64,000 nucleotides of DNA from JAGLSB01 sp023135955 (GTDB taxonomy: Bacteria > Bacteroidota > Bacteroidia > Bacteroidales > GCA-2748055). The notes beneath the pieces were generated by a model that searched no databases, had not been told where the DNA came from, and was given only the letters and a program-made list of their open reading frames with translations. Positions 44,192 through 52,354 of the stretch are shown piece by piece. The position numbers were made by a program, and so were the translations under genes. The stretch covers positions 1-64,000 of the forward strand of contig DAOVIO010000008.1 of assembly GCA_030673645.1 (NCBI GenBank). Direction: 5' to 3'. Within the stretch, counting starts at the first letter, position 1; every line of letters starts with the position of its first letter.

Positions 44192-44713
44192 ATGAAGAAA
44201 CATAATGGAATGCGACCACAAGATATTGTTGTGCTAATGAAAATAATTGCACTAAGCAATGATAACTGGCGTAATATAGATATAGCTAATTCAATTCATT
44301 TAAGTCCATCTGAAGTATCGGAAGCCTTGAACAGATGTAAAATTGCAGGACTTATTGATTCAAAGAAAAGAAATGTAAATATTAATTCGTTTATAGAATT
44401 TTTAATTTACGGATTAAAATATGTATTCCCGGTAGAACTGGGTGCTATTGTAAAAGGAATCCCTACAGCTCATTCTGCGTCTCCAATAAATGAACATATT
44501 TCATCTGGGATTGATTTCATTGTATGGCCTTATGCAAAAGGTAACCATCGGGGACAAGCCATTGAGCCACTATATAAAACTTTGCCACAAATAGTTCAAG
44601 AGGATGAATTATTCTACGAACTTTTAACCATAGTAGACACTATAAGAGTTGGACGGGTACGAGAAATAAAAATTGCAATTGATGAATTAAATAAACGATT
44701 AAAACATGCCTAG
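44192..44713 (+). CDS. Winged-helix DNA-binding protein, possible antitoxin/regulator
   Basis: From ATG 44192 (MKKHNGMRPQDIVVLMKIIA) the protein has 173 residues; the 44147 reading starts within the promoter box. Residues 5-70 read as a MarR-like winged helix (DIANSIHLSPSEVSEALNRC as recognition part, then KIAGLIDSKKRNVN as wing). The rest (VFPVELGAIVKGIPTAHSAS, IVWPYAKGNHRGQAIEPLYK) is a domain I know only from uncharacterised proteins often paired with a nucleotidyltransferase gene. The start of such a partner follows directly (overlap of 8 bp) but is truncated. Confidence 0.65.
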   Translation: MKKHNGMRPQDIVVLMKIIALSNDNWRNIDIANSIHLSPSEVSEALNRCKIAGLIDSKKRNVNINSFIEFLIYGLKYVFPVELGAIVKGIPTAHSASPINEHISSGIDFIVWPYAKGNHRGQAIEPLYKTLPQIVQEDELFYELLTIVDTIRVGRVREIKIAIDELNKRLKHA

Positions 44714-44918
44714 TACAAATATTGTAATGCTGCAAACTGTTGTAATCGGCTTGGACGATTTAATAGATGATATTTTGAAGTTCATAAAACTGGTTGCAAC
44801 CCAGAAAATGAATAACAGTTGTGCGCCAGGATGCCTGATTTCTGAGGATAGTGATCTGTCTAAAAAAGGTAGGTATATAGAGAAGTTAGTGGCAAGCTCA
44901 ACACAAACCGAAAATTGA
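44706..44918 (+). pseudogene. Truncated partner gene, nucleotidyltransferase-like N-terminus
   Basis: The 70-residue frame starts MPSTNIVMLQTVVIGLDDL, which resembles the beginning of nucleotidyltransferase proteins of the AbiEii-like kind found beside such winged-helix genes. The expected VFVGG catalytic block does not follow; instead the frame continues with unrelated sequence (KFIKLVATQKMNNSCAPG) and stops. I read this as a remnant joined to foreign sequence after about codon 23. The family resemblance rests on a short stretch and is uncertain. The 274 bases after it (44919-45192) show only a weak 40-codon frame that I do not support. Confidence 0.4.
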
Positions 44919-45192
44919 AACTTGATAAGCAGCAATAAAAAAAAACATTTGCTAGAAACCAACGAGCTGTATGAAATGGATAGCCAATTGCTAACTAGTA
45001 TATTCAAGTACCCGATTTATCACTTAATCGAAAATAATCCTAAAATATTTAATATATTTATTCTATTATCTTAATAGTTTGTGCACCAACACATACACAG
45101 AACCTTAGAATTTTTAACAAAGCAGCAGAACATAATAAAGCAACCAATAAATCCAAATATTCATCTTAGTAAATAATTAACATATTTCATAA

Positions 45193-45495
45193 ATGAAGGT
45201 TTCGTTTAGAATAATACTTATTATAATAATGTTTGGGCTAATTAATAGTTGCAACTCAGAACTTGATAGAGACATTATAAATGAATTAGAAAACTCACCC
45301 GAAGAGCTAATTATTAATGAAGACACCTTAAAACTTGAAGCATATTTATACAGAAATTTTATGCCAATTGTAATTGATCCATCTAATTTACCGGATTTAG
45401 AAAATCATTCATCTCTAATAAGCATTAACAAACTTCAGGAAGAAAACGGGAATCAAAAAATTAGTAACTTAAATGATGACTTCAGTTTTATATAA
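45193..45495 (+). CDS. Small lipoprotein of unknown function
   Basis: A 100-residue protein with a clear lipoprotein signal (LIIIIMFGLINSCNSE, lipidation at about C20) and an acidic mature part (ENSPEELIINEDTLKLEAYL). It may be complete or a fragment of a longer protein. It sits alone in the accessory island, 205 bp before the XRE-RecQ-DprA operon, and shows no motif. Confidence 0.5.
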   Translation: MKVSFRIILIIIMFGLINSCNSELDRDIINELENSPEELIINEDTLKLEAYLYRNFMPIVIDPSNLPDLENHSSLISINKLQEENGNQKISNLNDDFSFI

Positions 45496-45660
45496 CTTAT
45501 CAGTACTTATAATTAATGCTATGAGCGAGTTCCAAACCCGAATACAACACATCTTAATATCCTATGAACCAACCCATTTCCATAATTTTAAAAAGAGCTG
45601 ATTATTTTAACCCATATAACATAATCCGACCTTATTATATATCAAAAAACGAGATATTAA

Positions 45661-45692
45661 TTTGATTTTAGTATATTTGATTTTTAGATATT
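45661..45692 (+). promoter_or_regulatory. Promoter and direct-repeat operator of the XRE-RecQ-DprA operon
   Basis: TATATTTG at 45672-45679 is a good -7 box, 20 bases before the XRE ATG at 45700. It lies within two near-identical 16-bp direct repeats, TTTGATTTTAGTATAT (45661-45676) and TTTGATTTTTAGATAT (45676-45691), spaced 15 bp apart. This is a natural place for the XRE protein to bind and repress its own operon. Confidence 0.55.
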
Positions 45693-45699
45693 CTTATCC

Positions 45700-45894
45700 A
45701 TGAATAGAATTAAAGAAGTTTTAGAGGAAAAAGGGATAAAACAAACCTGGTTAGCAGACAAGTTAGGTAAAAGTTATAATATGGTAAATGGTTACGTTCA
45801 GAATAGGCAGCAACCTAGATTAGAAGTTTTATTTGAAATTGCCAAAATACTAAAAGTTAATCCTAAAGACTTAATACAGGCTAATTATGAATAA
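45700..45894 (+). CDS. XRE-family transcriptional regulator
   Basis: A 64-residue Cro/C1-type helix-turn-helix protein and little else: IKQTWLADKLGKSYNMVNGY forms helices 2 and 3, then RQQPRLEVLFEIAKILKVNP closes the domain. Such minimal regulators usually repress the operon they head. Its stop overlaps the start of the RecQ-like gene by 8 bp, so the two are co-expressed. Direct repeats over its own promoter are the likely target. Confidence 0.85.
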   Translation: MNRIKEVLEEKGIKQTWLADKLGKSYNMVNGYVQNRQQPRLEVLFEIAKILKVNPKDLIQANYE

Positions 45895-47983
45895 AAATGA
45901 AGGATTAGAATTATTAAGAAAAGCACTAAATGATTCCACAGCCGAATTTAGAGAAGGACAATGGGAAGCAATAGATAGTTTAGTAAATTACAAAAGAAAA
46001 TTACTTGTTGTTGAGCGTACAGGATGGGGGAAAAGTTCCGTTTACTTTATCAGTACTAGAATATTAAGAGACCAAGGAAAAGGTATAACTATTATTATTT
46101 CACCGTTACTTGCATTAATGCGAAACCAAGTAGAGGCTGCAGAAAGACTTGGAATAATAGCCATTTCAATAAATTCCTCAAATCTTGAAGATTGGGAAAA
46201 TAGTAAGCAAGATGTTCTTAATAACAAAGTCGATGCACTTTTAATTTCTCCTGAGAGATTAGCAAATGAAAACTTTATGAATAACATTTTAAGACCAATA
46301 GCAGATAGAATTGGTTTATTTGTTGTGGATGAAGCACATTGTATATCAGATTGGGGTCATGATTTTAGACCTGATTATAGACGGATTGTAAATATTTTAA
46401 AGTTTATGCCAGAAGGCATGCCAATTCTTGGAACAACTGCAACAGCTAATAATAGAGTGTCTGATGATATTGTTTCCCAACTTGGAGATATTGAAATTAT
46501 TAGAGGAGTATTAACTAGAGAAAGTTTAATTTTACAAAATATAAAACTACAAGATCAAGCCTCTAGATTAGCTTGGTTAAAACAAAATATTCAAAACCTA
46601 CCTGGAAGTGGAATTATCTACACGCTAACCAAAAGAGATGCCCGACTAGTAACCGAATGGTTAATTGATTGTGACATTGAGGCAGCGTACTATTATTCAG
46701 GTGCAACTGATGAGAATTTTGAAGATTCAAATCAATATCGTCAATATGTTGAAGATGCTCTTTATAATAATGAAATTAAGGTTCTTGTAGCTACCACGGC
46801 GTTGGGTATGGGCTATGATAAGCCAGATTTAGGATTTGTGGTACATTATCAAGCACCTGGTTCAATTATTAGTTACTATCAACAGGTAGGTCGAGCAGGT
46901 CGAGCTATTAGAAAAGCTTATGGAATTCTTTTATCAGGACAGGAAGATAGTGATATTCATGCTTATTTTCGACAATCAGCGTTTCCTCCTGAAGATAGAG
47001 TTCAAGCTATATTAGATAAAATTGAAGAAGAAGATGGATTATCTGTTCCTGAATTAATGAAATATCTTAATTTGAGGAAGGGGCAAATTGAACAAGTACT
47101 TAAATATCTTAGTGTAGAAGAATCATCACCAATAATTAAAATAGGACCAAAATGGACAAGAACTGCAGTTGATTATAAAATGGATTCTGAAAAGATTACA
47201 AGATTAACCAACCAGCGTCTTAATGAATGGCAAGATGTGGAAGCATATATTAGTACAACAGATTGCTTAATGAATTATTTGCAAAAATCACTTGATGATC
47301 CTAAAAGTGCTATGTGTGGGAAGTGTGCTAATTGTAGAAAACAGGAAAGGTTTTCAGTAGATGTATTGCATGAAAATGTGGTAAATGCAGCAATTTTTTT
47401 AAAACATTCTGAATTTGATATTAAGTTAAAGGTTAGGATAGAGTCGGATGCCTTATCGGAGTATGGTTTTAGAGGAAATCTTTCTCAAAGTTTACGAGGT
47501 GAAGTAGGAAAGTCATTATCAAGATGGGGAGATGCTGGATGGGGAAAAATTGTTGCACAGGATAAACATAATAATCACTTTCGAGATGAATTAGTGGATG
47601 CTTTTGTTGAAATGATAAATGAAAGATGGAATATGGATCCCATCCCTACATGGGTTACTTGTATTCCATCAAACAGACATCCTGATTTAGTTTCGTCGTT
47701 TGCAAAAAGAGTAGCAGATAAATTAGGTTTACCTTTTATTCCTGTTATTGATAAATTGGAAGAAACAGCACCCCAAAAGGAACAAGAAAATAGCTATTTC
47801 CAATGTGAAAATCTTGATGGTATTTTTGAAATAAACGATGATGTAAAAGTCGATGAACCAGTTTTACTTATTGATGATATAATTGATTCTGGTTGGACTT
47901 TAACAATTGCATCCGCCTTGCTTAGGCAATCTGGTAGCGGATTAGTATATCCAACTACATTAACATCAACTTCAGTAAATTAA
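45887..47983 (+). CDS. RecQ-like helicase fused to a C-terminal phosphoribosyltransferase domain
   Basis: A 698-residue fusion. Helicase motifs: FREGQ (21-25), Walker A RTGWGKSS (K49), DEAH at 148-151 in VVDEAHCISDWGHDFRP, LGTTATA, and QQVGRAGRA (motif VI). A RecQ-type zinc site is suggested by DCLMNYL and MCGKCANC; no HRDC domain is seen. The last 200 residues form a class I phosphoribosyltransferase domain with TWVTCIPSNRHPDLV and the PRPP loop LLIDDIIDSGWTL (about 662-674). Ordinary RecQ lacks this domain. It overlaps the XRE gene by 8 bp and is 4 bp before the DprA-like gene. PRTase + DprA is the make-up of the ShosTA toxin-antitoxin/defence pair, so a defence role is plausible; this is inference. 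Confidence 0.85.
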   Translation: MNKNEGLELLRKALNDSTAEFREGQWEAIDSLVNYKRKLLVVERTGWGKSSVYFISTRILRDQGKGITIIISPLLALMRNQVEAAERLGIIAISINSSNLEDWENSKQDVLNNKVDALLISPERLANENFMNNILRPIADRIGLFVVDEAHCISDWGHDFRPDYRRIVNILKFMPEGMPILGTTATANNRVSDDIVSQLGDIEIIRGVLTRESLILQNIKLQDQASRLAWLKQNIQNLPGSGIIYTLTKRDARLVTEWLIDCDIEAAYYYSGATDENFEDSNQYRQYVEDALYNNEIKVLVATTALGMGYDKPDLGFVVHYQAPGSIISYYQQVGRAGRAIRKAYGILLSGQEDSDIHAYFRQSAFPPEDRVQAILDKIEEEDGLSVPELMKYLNLRKGQIEQVLKYLSVEESSPIIKIGPKWTRTAVDYKMDSEKITRLTNQRLNEWQDVEAYISTTDCLMNYLQKSLDDPKSAMCGKCANCRKQERFSVDVLHENVVNAAIFLKHSEFDIKLKVRIESDALSEYGFRGNLSQSLRGEVGKSLSRWGDAGWGKIVAQDKHNNHFRDELVDAFVEMINERWNMDPIPTWVTCIPSNRHPDLVSSFAKRVADKLGLPFIPVIDKLEETAPQKEQENSYFQCENLDGIFEINDDVKVDEPVLLIDDIIDSGWTLTIASALLRQSGSGLVYPTTLTSTSVN

Positions 47984-47987
47984 GATT

Positions 47988-49241
47988 ATGATTACAGAAA
48001 GGACAAAAGCAATATTATTATTTACATCTTACTTCGCAAAGAGTTCGGATAGAAACTTGAAGCCATTAACGACAAGTGAATGGAATAGGCTTGTACGTTG
48101 GTTGCAAACGAATTCAATTAATCCTGAAGATTTTTTAACTAAGGATATTGACTCATTACTTTATGGTTGGCAGGATGAAACTATAACTGTAGAAAGAGTT
48201 ATAGCATTACTAGAACGAAAATCAGGATTGGCAATAGCACTAGACAAGTGGATTAAAGTTGGGATTTGGATAATTAATAGAGGCGATAAACTGTACCCCA
48301 GAAAACTTAAAGAAAGATTAAAAGAGAATGTACCTCCAATATTGTTTGGCATTGGCAATGTTGAATTGTTAAATCAAAAATTCGTTGGTGTTGTAGGTGC
48401 AAGGAAAACTAGTGAAAAGGAACTTCAAGATACAAAACATATCGGAGCAAGCATAAGTGAAAATAATTATGGTGTTGTTTCAGGAGGAGCAAAAGGCGTA
48501 GATGAATCAGCTATGCTTGGAGCTTTAGAAGCAGATGGTTATTGTGTTGGGTTTGTAGCGGATTCATTGATTAAAAAATCGACTTCTAGTATTTTTCGTA
48601 AGCACATTATAAATAAAAAACTGTGTTTAGTATCGCCTTACAATCCAGAAGCAGGTTTCAATGTTGGTAATGCAATGGCTAGGAATAAATTAATCTACAC
48701 TCAGTCAGAAGCAACAATTGTTATGAAATCGGATACAAAAGGGGGAACATGGGAAGGTGCTAAAGAAAACATAAAGAAACAATGGGTACCTCTTTGGGTA
48801 ATAGATTACCAAGAGAAAGGGAATGAGGAAATTATCAAAATGGGAGCAAAAAGACTGTTAATTGGAGAAGTGCTAAGAATTTCTGATTTAATCAAAATAG
48901 AATCTCCTAAACAATATAAACCAGATTTGTTTTCTTCTGCAAATAAAGAATTTTCATCAAATGATTTAAAACAGAATATAGTGGTATCAGAAACGAATAA
49001 AAGCGAAATTCAGATTAAGATAGAAGAAGCTTCATTATTCGATTTGTTTTTAGTGAAACTCGTTGACTCATTCAAAAACAAGACTATTACTAAAAAGGAA
49101 ATGAAAGAGCAGTTAGATATTACTAATAGTCAATTGGATGAATGGTTGAGAATTGGGACAGAGAAAGAGTTTATTATAAAAAAAAATAAACCTGTTTCAT
49201 TTATGATTAACCCAAACAAACATATTAGAGTAGTTTTGTGA
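47988..49241 (+). CDS. DprA/SLOG-domain protein with N- and C-terminal extensions
   Basis: A 417-residue protein. The N-terminal 110 residues are helical. A DprA-type Rossmann (SLOG) domain spans about 105-300: YPRKLKERLKENVPPILFGI, FVGVVGARKTSE, GVVSGGAKGVDESAMLGAL, GFNVGNAMARNKLIYTQSEA. The C-terminal 65 residues look like a winged helix (TKKEMKEQLDITNSQLDEWL). It differs from the competence DprA in its extensions and in having a RecQ-PRTase neighbour only 4 bp away. In ShosTA a DprA-like protein neutralises a PRTase toxin, so this may be the immunity or sensor part of the operon. A true competence role is less likely given the context. Confidence 0.8.
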   Translation: MITERTKAILLFTSYFAKSSDRNLKPLTTSEWNRLVRWLQTNSINPEDFLTKDIDSLLYGWQDETITVERVIALLERKSGLAIALDKWIKVGIWIINRGDKLYPRKLKERLKENVPPILFGIGNVELLNQKFVGVVGARKTSEKELQDTKHIGASISENNYGVVSGGAKGVDESAMLGALEADGYCVGFVADSLIKKSTSSIFRKHIINKKLCLVSPYNPEAGFNVGNAMARNKLIYTQSEATIVMKSDTKGGTWEGAKENIKKQWVPLWVIDYQEKGNEEIIKMGAKRLLIGEVLRISDLIKIESPKQYKPDLFSSANKEFSSNDLKQNIVVSETNKSEIQIKIEEASLFDLFLVKLVDSFKNKTITKKEMKEQLDITNSQLDEWLRIGTEKEFIIKKNKPVSFMINPNKHIRVVL

Positions 49242-49283
49242 TGCTAACCCTTCGCAAACATACACATTACCAAGTCGCTTAAA

Positions 49284-49433
49284 ATGGCTGACACACAGTC
49301 CAAAACTTGTCACCCATTGATTCTTCTCAGGAAAAGTGAGAAAGATGTGGATTTAGTAAAAACAATCAACTCTATACCCATTGGGAAGCTATCAAGGATT
49401 GAACAAATGATAAAAGAAGAAATCAAACGATAG
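49284..49433 (+). CDS. Short 49-residue ORF after the dprA-like gene
   Basis: ATG 49284 opens a frame reading MADTQSKTCHPLILLRKSEK and ending SRIEQMIKEEIKR before TAG at 49431-49433. The charged helical C-terminus looks protein-like, recalling the last helix of small toxin or antitoxin proteins, but no family is recognisable. It could be a remnant. It lies 42 bp after the DprA-like gene on the same strand. Confidence 0.3.
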   Translation: MADTQSKTCHPLILLRKSEKDVDLVKTINSIPIGKLSRIEQMIKEEIKR

Positions 49434-49627
49434 GATAAAGCAACTATACCTGATTTTTATATAATATTTCGTTAACTGAATAATAAATCAGAACAAATTT
49501 GTTTCGGGCTTACAGCCCTTTATTTTCAATCGTATTAGCACAGGGTTTCGCAATGCTTCACCCTGTGCTAAAATGTTACGGGCCTTCAGCCCTATTAATT
49601 GCATTCCACCAAAACCACTCAACTCTT

Positions 49628-49725
49628 CAACCCCGGAGGGTGTGTTGCACTCTTTTATTTATTTGGACTGTATTATTCTTATAAATAATTATTTGTATAA
49701 AAAAATGCAACACCCTCCGGGGTTG
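49628..49725. repeat. Inverted repeat with CCCCGGAGGGTGT arms
   Basis: CAACCCCGGAGGGTGTGTTG (from 49628) is mirrored by TGCAACACCCTCCGGGGTTG (49706-49725), about 20 bp per arm with a 2-base insertion in one. Other small hairpins flank it: CGGGCTTACAGCCC near 49504, AGCACAGGGT/ACCCTGTGCT at 49538 and 49560, and CCACTCCGTGG near 49787. The 800-base gap 49242-50047 otherwise holds only the 49-residue ORF and the stutter repeat. Confidence 0.7.
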
Positions 49726-49829
49726 GGGGTTCGGTTCATATCTAAAACCCCAGGTGTGACTGGGGCTAATCTATTTTAACCACTCCGTGGTTAGTATTTT
49801 GGATTCCTCCATTATTCTTCAACAGAGTT

Positions 49830-49928
49830 TCCATCCTCCATCGTCTACCGTCCATTTTCCATCTTCCACCGTCCCTCGTCCATCCTCCACCATCCATCGT
49901 TCATCCTCCATCCTCCATCGTCCACCAC
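49830..49928. repeat. Degenerate C/T-rich tandem repeat upstream of the MoxR operon
   Basis: About thirteen imperfect 7-8-bp units of the forms CCATCGT, CCATCCT, CCACCGT and CTACCGT (for example CATCCTCCATCGTCTACCGT) run without a break. The same units occur at 43728-43767. Confidence 0.75.
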
Positions 49929-50047
49929 ATCTCTTAACATTTTTTAACGCAAATTCAACCAAAATACCCCCCATAAGCCCCTTACTAATTTTGAAAAACG
50001 GTAATTAATAATGACTTTTGTAGAGTCTTTTTATAAATTGTAAAATT

Positions 50048-51043
50048 ATGAGTGAACAGGTAAATATTAAAGAATTAAATGAGCGTATTAAACAGGAAAG
50101 TGAATTTATTGACCTGATTAATATTGAAATTAATAAGGTTATTGTTGGACAGAAACATCTTTTGGAAAGTTTGTTGATTGGCTTGCTTTCTGACGGACAT
50201 GTATTGCTTGAAGGTGTTCCAGGACTGGCAAAGACACTATCAATAAAAACATTGGCAGATACTATCGATGCTAAATTCAGTCGGATTCAATTTACACCCG
50301 ACCTTCTTCCTGCCGATTTAATCGGAACGATGATCTATAGTCAGAAAAAAGAGGAATTTCTAGTGAAAAAAGGTCCGGTCTTTGCAAATTTTATATTGGC
50401 AGATGAAATAAATCGTTCTCCGGCAAAAGTCCAGAGTGCCTTACTCGAAGCCATGCAGGAACAACAGGTTACTATAGGTAAAAATACTTTTCAATTAGAT
50501 AAACCATTTCTTGTTTTGGCTACACAAAACCCAATAGAGCAGGAGGGAACTTACCCATTACCTGAGGCCCAGATTGACAGGTTTATGCTAAAGGTCGTAA
50601 TTAGCTATCCTACGAAAGAAGAGGAGCGAATTATTATGCGGGAGAATTTGGAGAAAATATTCCCAACTGCTTCAAAAATTCTAAAAACGGTTGATATTTT
50701 AAAAGCAAAGGAAGTTGTACAGGAGGTATACCTTGATGAGAAAATTGAAAACTACATTCTTGATATAGTTTTTGCCACAAGGAATCCTCAGGATTTTGGT
50801 CTTAGCGAATTCAAAAATATGATTCAATATGGTGCATCTCCCAGAGCAAGTATTAATCTTGCAAAAGCTGCAAAAGCCTATGCTTTTATAAAAAGAAGAG
50901 GTTATGTAGTTCCTGAAGATGTGAGAGCCGTATGTTTTGATGTAATGCGGCACCGGATTGGTCTGAGTTATGAGGCTGAAGCAGAAAATGTTAGTTCTGA
51001 AGATATCATACGTGAAATTCTAAATAAAGTGGAAGTACCCTAA
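50048..51043 (+). CDS. MoxR-family AAA+ ATPase
   Basis: A 331-residue cytoplasmic AAA+ chaperone. Walker A is GVPGLAKTLSIKT (about 56-68), Walker B is FILADEINRSPAKVQ, sensor 1 is VLATQNPIEQEGTYPLPEAQ, and sensor 2 is YGASPRASINLA. MoxR proteins act with vWA-domain proteins to mature or assemble other proteins. It heads the operon that continues through DUF58 and the Bat genes, the standard Bacteroidetes order. Confidence 0.95.
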   Translation: MSEQVNIKELNERIKQESEFIDLINIEINKVIVGQKHLLESLLIGLLSDGHVLLEGVPGLAKTLSIKTLADTIDAKFSRIQFTPDLLPADLIGTMIYSQKKEEFLVKKGPVFANFILADEINRSPAKVQSALLEAMQEQQVTIGKNTFQLDKPFLVLATQNPIEQEGTYPLPEAQIDRFMLKVVISYPTKEEERIIMRENLEKIFPTASKILKTVDILKAKEVVQEVYLDEKIENYILDIVFATRNPQDFGLSEFKNMIQYGASPRASINLAKAAKAYAFIKRRGYVVPEDVRAVCFDVMRHRIGLSYEAEAENVSSEDIIREILNKVEVP

Positions 51044-51054
51044 AACATCGGGTT

Positions 51055-51459
51055 ATGAAGAAAATACTCCTTTTTACTTTTGTTTTCTTATTTTTCCCGG
51101 ACAATAATATGATTGCTCAGCATTTTATTGGCCTCAACAAAGAAGAAACCAGAGTATTAGCAAGGAAAACAGGTTTTTATATTGATGATATAATAATGAA
51201 TAAGAAGTTTAACTATCTGAAATTTATTAATTCATCAAATACCAAAACCTTATTAGTATTTTTCTCAGATAAAGATATTTCTACACATACTCGTATGATT
51301 TGTGACTATTCAGAATATGATGCTATAATAAGCAATTGCAATGAGCATTATAAGAAAAAGCGAAAGAATTTGTGGGTATACAATGTAGGAAAGGAGATTT
51401 TTAAAGTTACGCTGGAAGAAGAGGCGTGGTACTTTGTTTTGCGGGTAAAAAAAAAGTAG
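51055..51459 (+). CDS. Small exported protein inserted between moxR and DUF58 genes
   Basis: A 134-residue protein with a signal peptide (FTFVFLFFPDNNMIAQ) and a small mixed domain (YLKFINSSNTKTLLVFFSDK, NCNEHYKKKRKNLWVYNVGK). No family is recognised. It lies 11 bp after moxR and 22 bp before the DUF58 gene, so it is part of the operon, though such a gene is not a standard member of it. Confidence 0.6.
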   Translation: MKKILLFTFVFLFFPDNNMIAQHFIGLNKEETRVLARKTGFYIDDIIMNKKFNYLKFINSSNTKTLLVFFSDKDISTHTRMICDYSEYDAIISNCNEHYKKKRKNLWVYNVGKEIFKVTLEEEAWYFVLRVKKK

Positions 51460-51481
51460 TTGATAAAGAAGGTATTTTAAA

Positions 51482-52354
51482 ATGGCGAAAGATGAAACGT
51501 CGGAACTTCTGAAAAAGGTTCGGACAATTGAAATAAAAACACGCGGATTAACGCGTCAGGTATTCGCTGGCGAGTATCATAGTGCATTTAAAGGTAGGGG
51601 TGTTACCTTCTCGGAGGTGAGAGAATACCTTTATGGTGACGATATACGGAATATAGACTGGAATGTAACTGCCCGCTATAGTAATCCATATATTAAAATT
51701 TATGAAGAGGAAAGAGAGCTCACTGTTGTCTTATTGATTGATGTTAGTGGTTCCCGAAACTTTGGATCAGTTTCTTTACTTAAAAAGAATATCATAACAG
51801 AAATCTCTGCAGTACTTTCATTCTCTGCGATCTTAAATAACGATAAAATTGGTGTTATCTTTTTTAGCGATAAAGTTGAAAAGTATATACCCCCTAAAAA
51901 AGGCCGGAAGCATATATTACACATTATAAGGGAATTAATTGAGTTTAAACCGGAAAGTAATAAAACGGACTTAAGGGAGCCATTAAAATTTTTCACCAAT
52001 GTAATTAAGAAGCGCTGCACGGCATTTGTAATATCTGACTTTATGTGTCCCGATTTTGAGAACTCACTGAAAGTGGCCAGAAAAAAGCATGATGTTGTAG
52101 CTCTTAATATTTATGATAAAAGAGAAACTGAAATGCCCGATATTGGATTAGTAAAATTTCTCGATCCGGAAAATTCACAAACGAGATGGGTTGATACTTC
52201 CATAGCTAGTGTCAGAAAAGATTATGATGAAAATTGGATAGAAAGGATGGGACATCTTGATAATCTTTTTGTGCGAAATAATATTGATCATGTTAGTATA
52301 AATACTTCAGAAGATTATGTGAAGCCACTTTTGGGGTTATTTAAAAGAAGATAA
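51482..52354 (+). CDS. DUF58 (vWA-like) protein of the MoxR/Bat operon
   Basis: A 290-residue cytoplasmic protein. RGVTFSEVREYLYGDDIRNI and DWNVTARYSNPYIKIYEEER are DUF58 hallmarks, followed by a vWA-type metal site VVLLIDVSGSRNFGS and FVISDFMC. DUF58 proteins act with MoxR ATPases. Its stop is directly followed by the ATG of the next gene. No membrane segment is seen. Confidence 0.92.
   Translation: MAKDETSELLKKVRTIEIKTRGLTRQVFAGEYHSAFKGRGVTFSEVREYLYGDDIRNIDWNVTARYSNPYIKIYEEERELTVVLLIDVSGSRNFGSVSLLKKNIITEISAVLSFSAILNNDKIGVIFFSDKVEKYIPPKKGRKHILHIIRELIEFKPESNKTDLREPLKFFTNVIKKRCTAFVISDFMCPDFENSLKVARKKHDVVALNIYDKRETEMPDIGLVKFLDPENSQTRWVDTSIASVRKDYDENWIERMGHLDNLFVRNNIDHVSINTSEDYVKPLLGLFKRR

Noticed and set aside
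44922..45075. Weak plus-strand frame of about 40 codons after the truncated partner gene
   Set aside because: No good start, very AT-rich, ends in a run of Ile/Phe/Leu codons and matches no family I know.
45887..47983. Assignment as housekeeping recQ
   Set aside because: No HRDC domain, and a C-terminal phosphoribosyltransferase domain that ordinary RecQ lacks; an XRE gene overlaps its start.
47988..49241. Assignment of the DprA-like gene as competence dprA
   Set aside because: The extra N- and C-terminal domains and tight coupling to a RecQ-PRTase gene in an accessory island point to another role.
49830..49928. Possible CRISPR array
   Set aside because: Units are only 7-8 bp and contiguous, with no unique spacers of about 30 bp. 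No cas genes are present.
49499..50008. Three plus-strand ORFs of 60-73 codons before moxR
   Set aside because: They run through inverted and stutter repeats; the translations are low-complexity (Ser/Pro/His-rich) and reflect the repeats.
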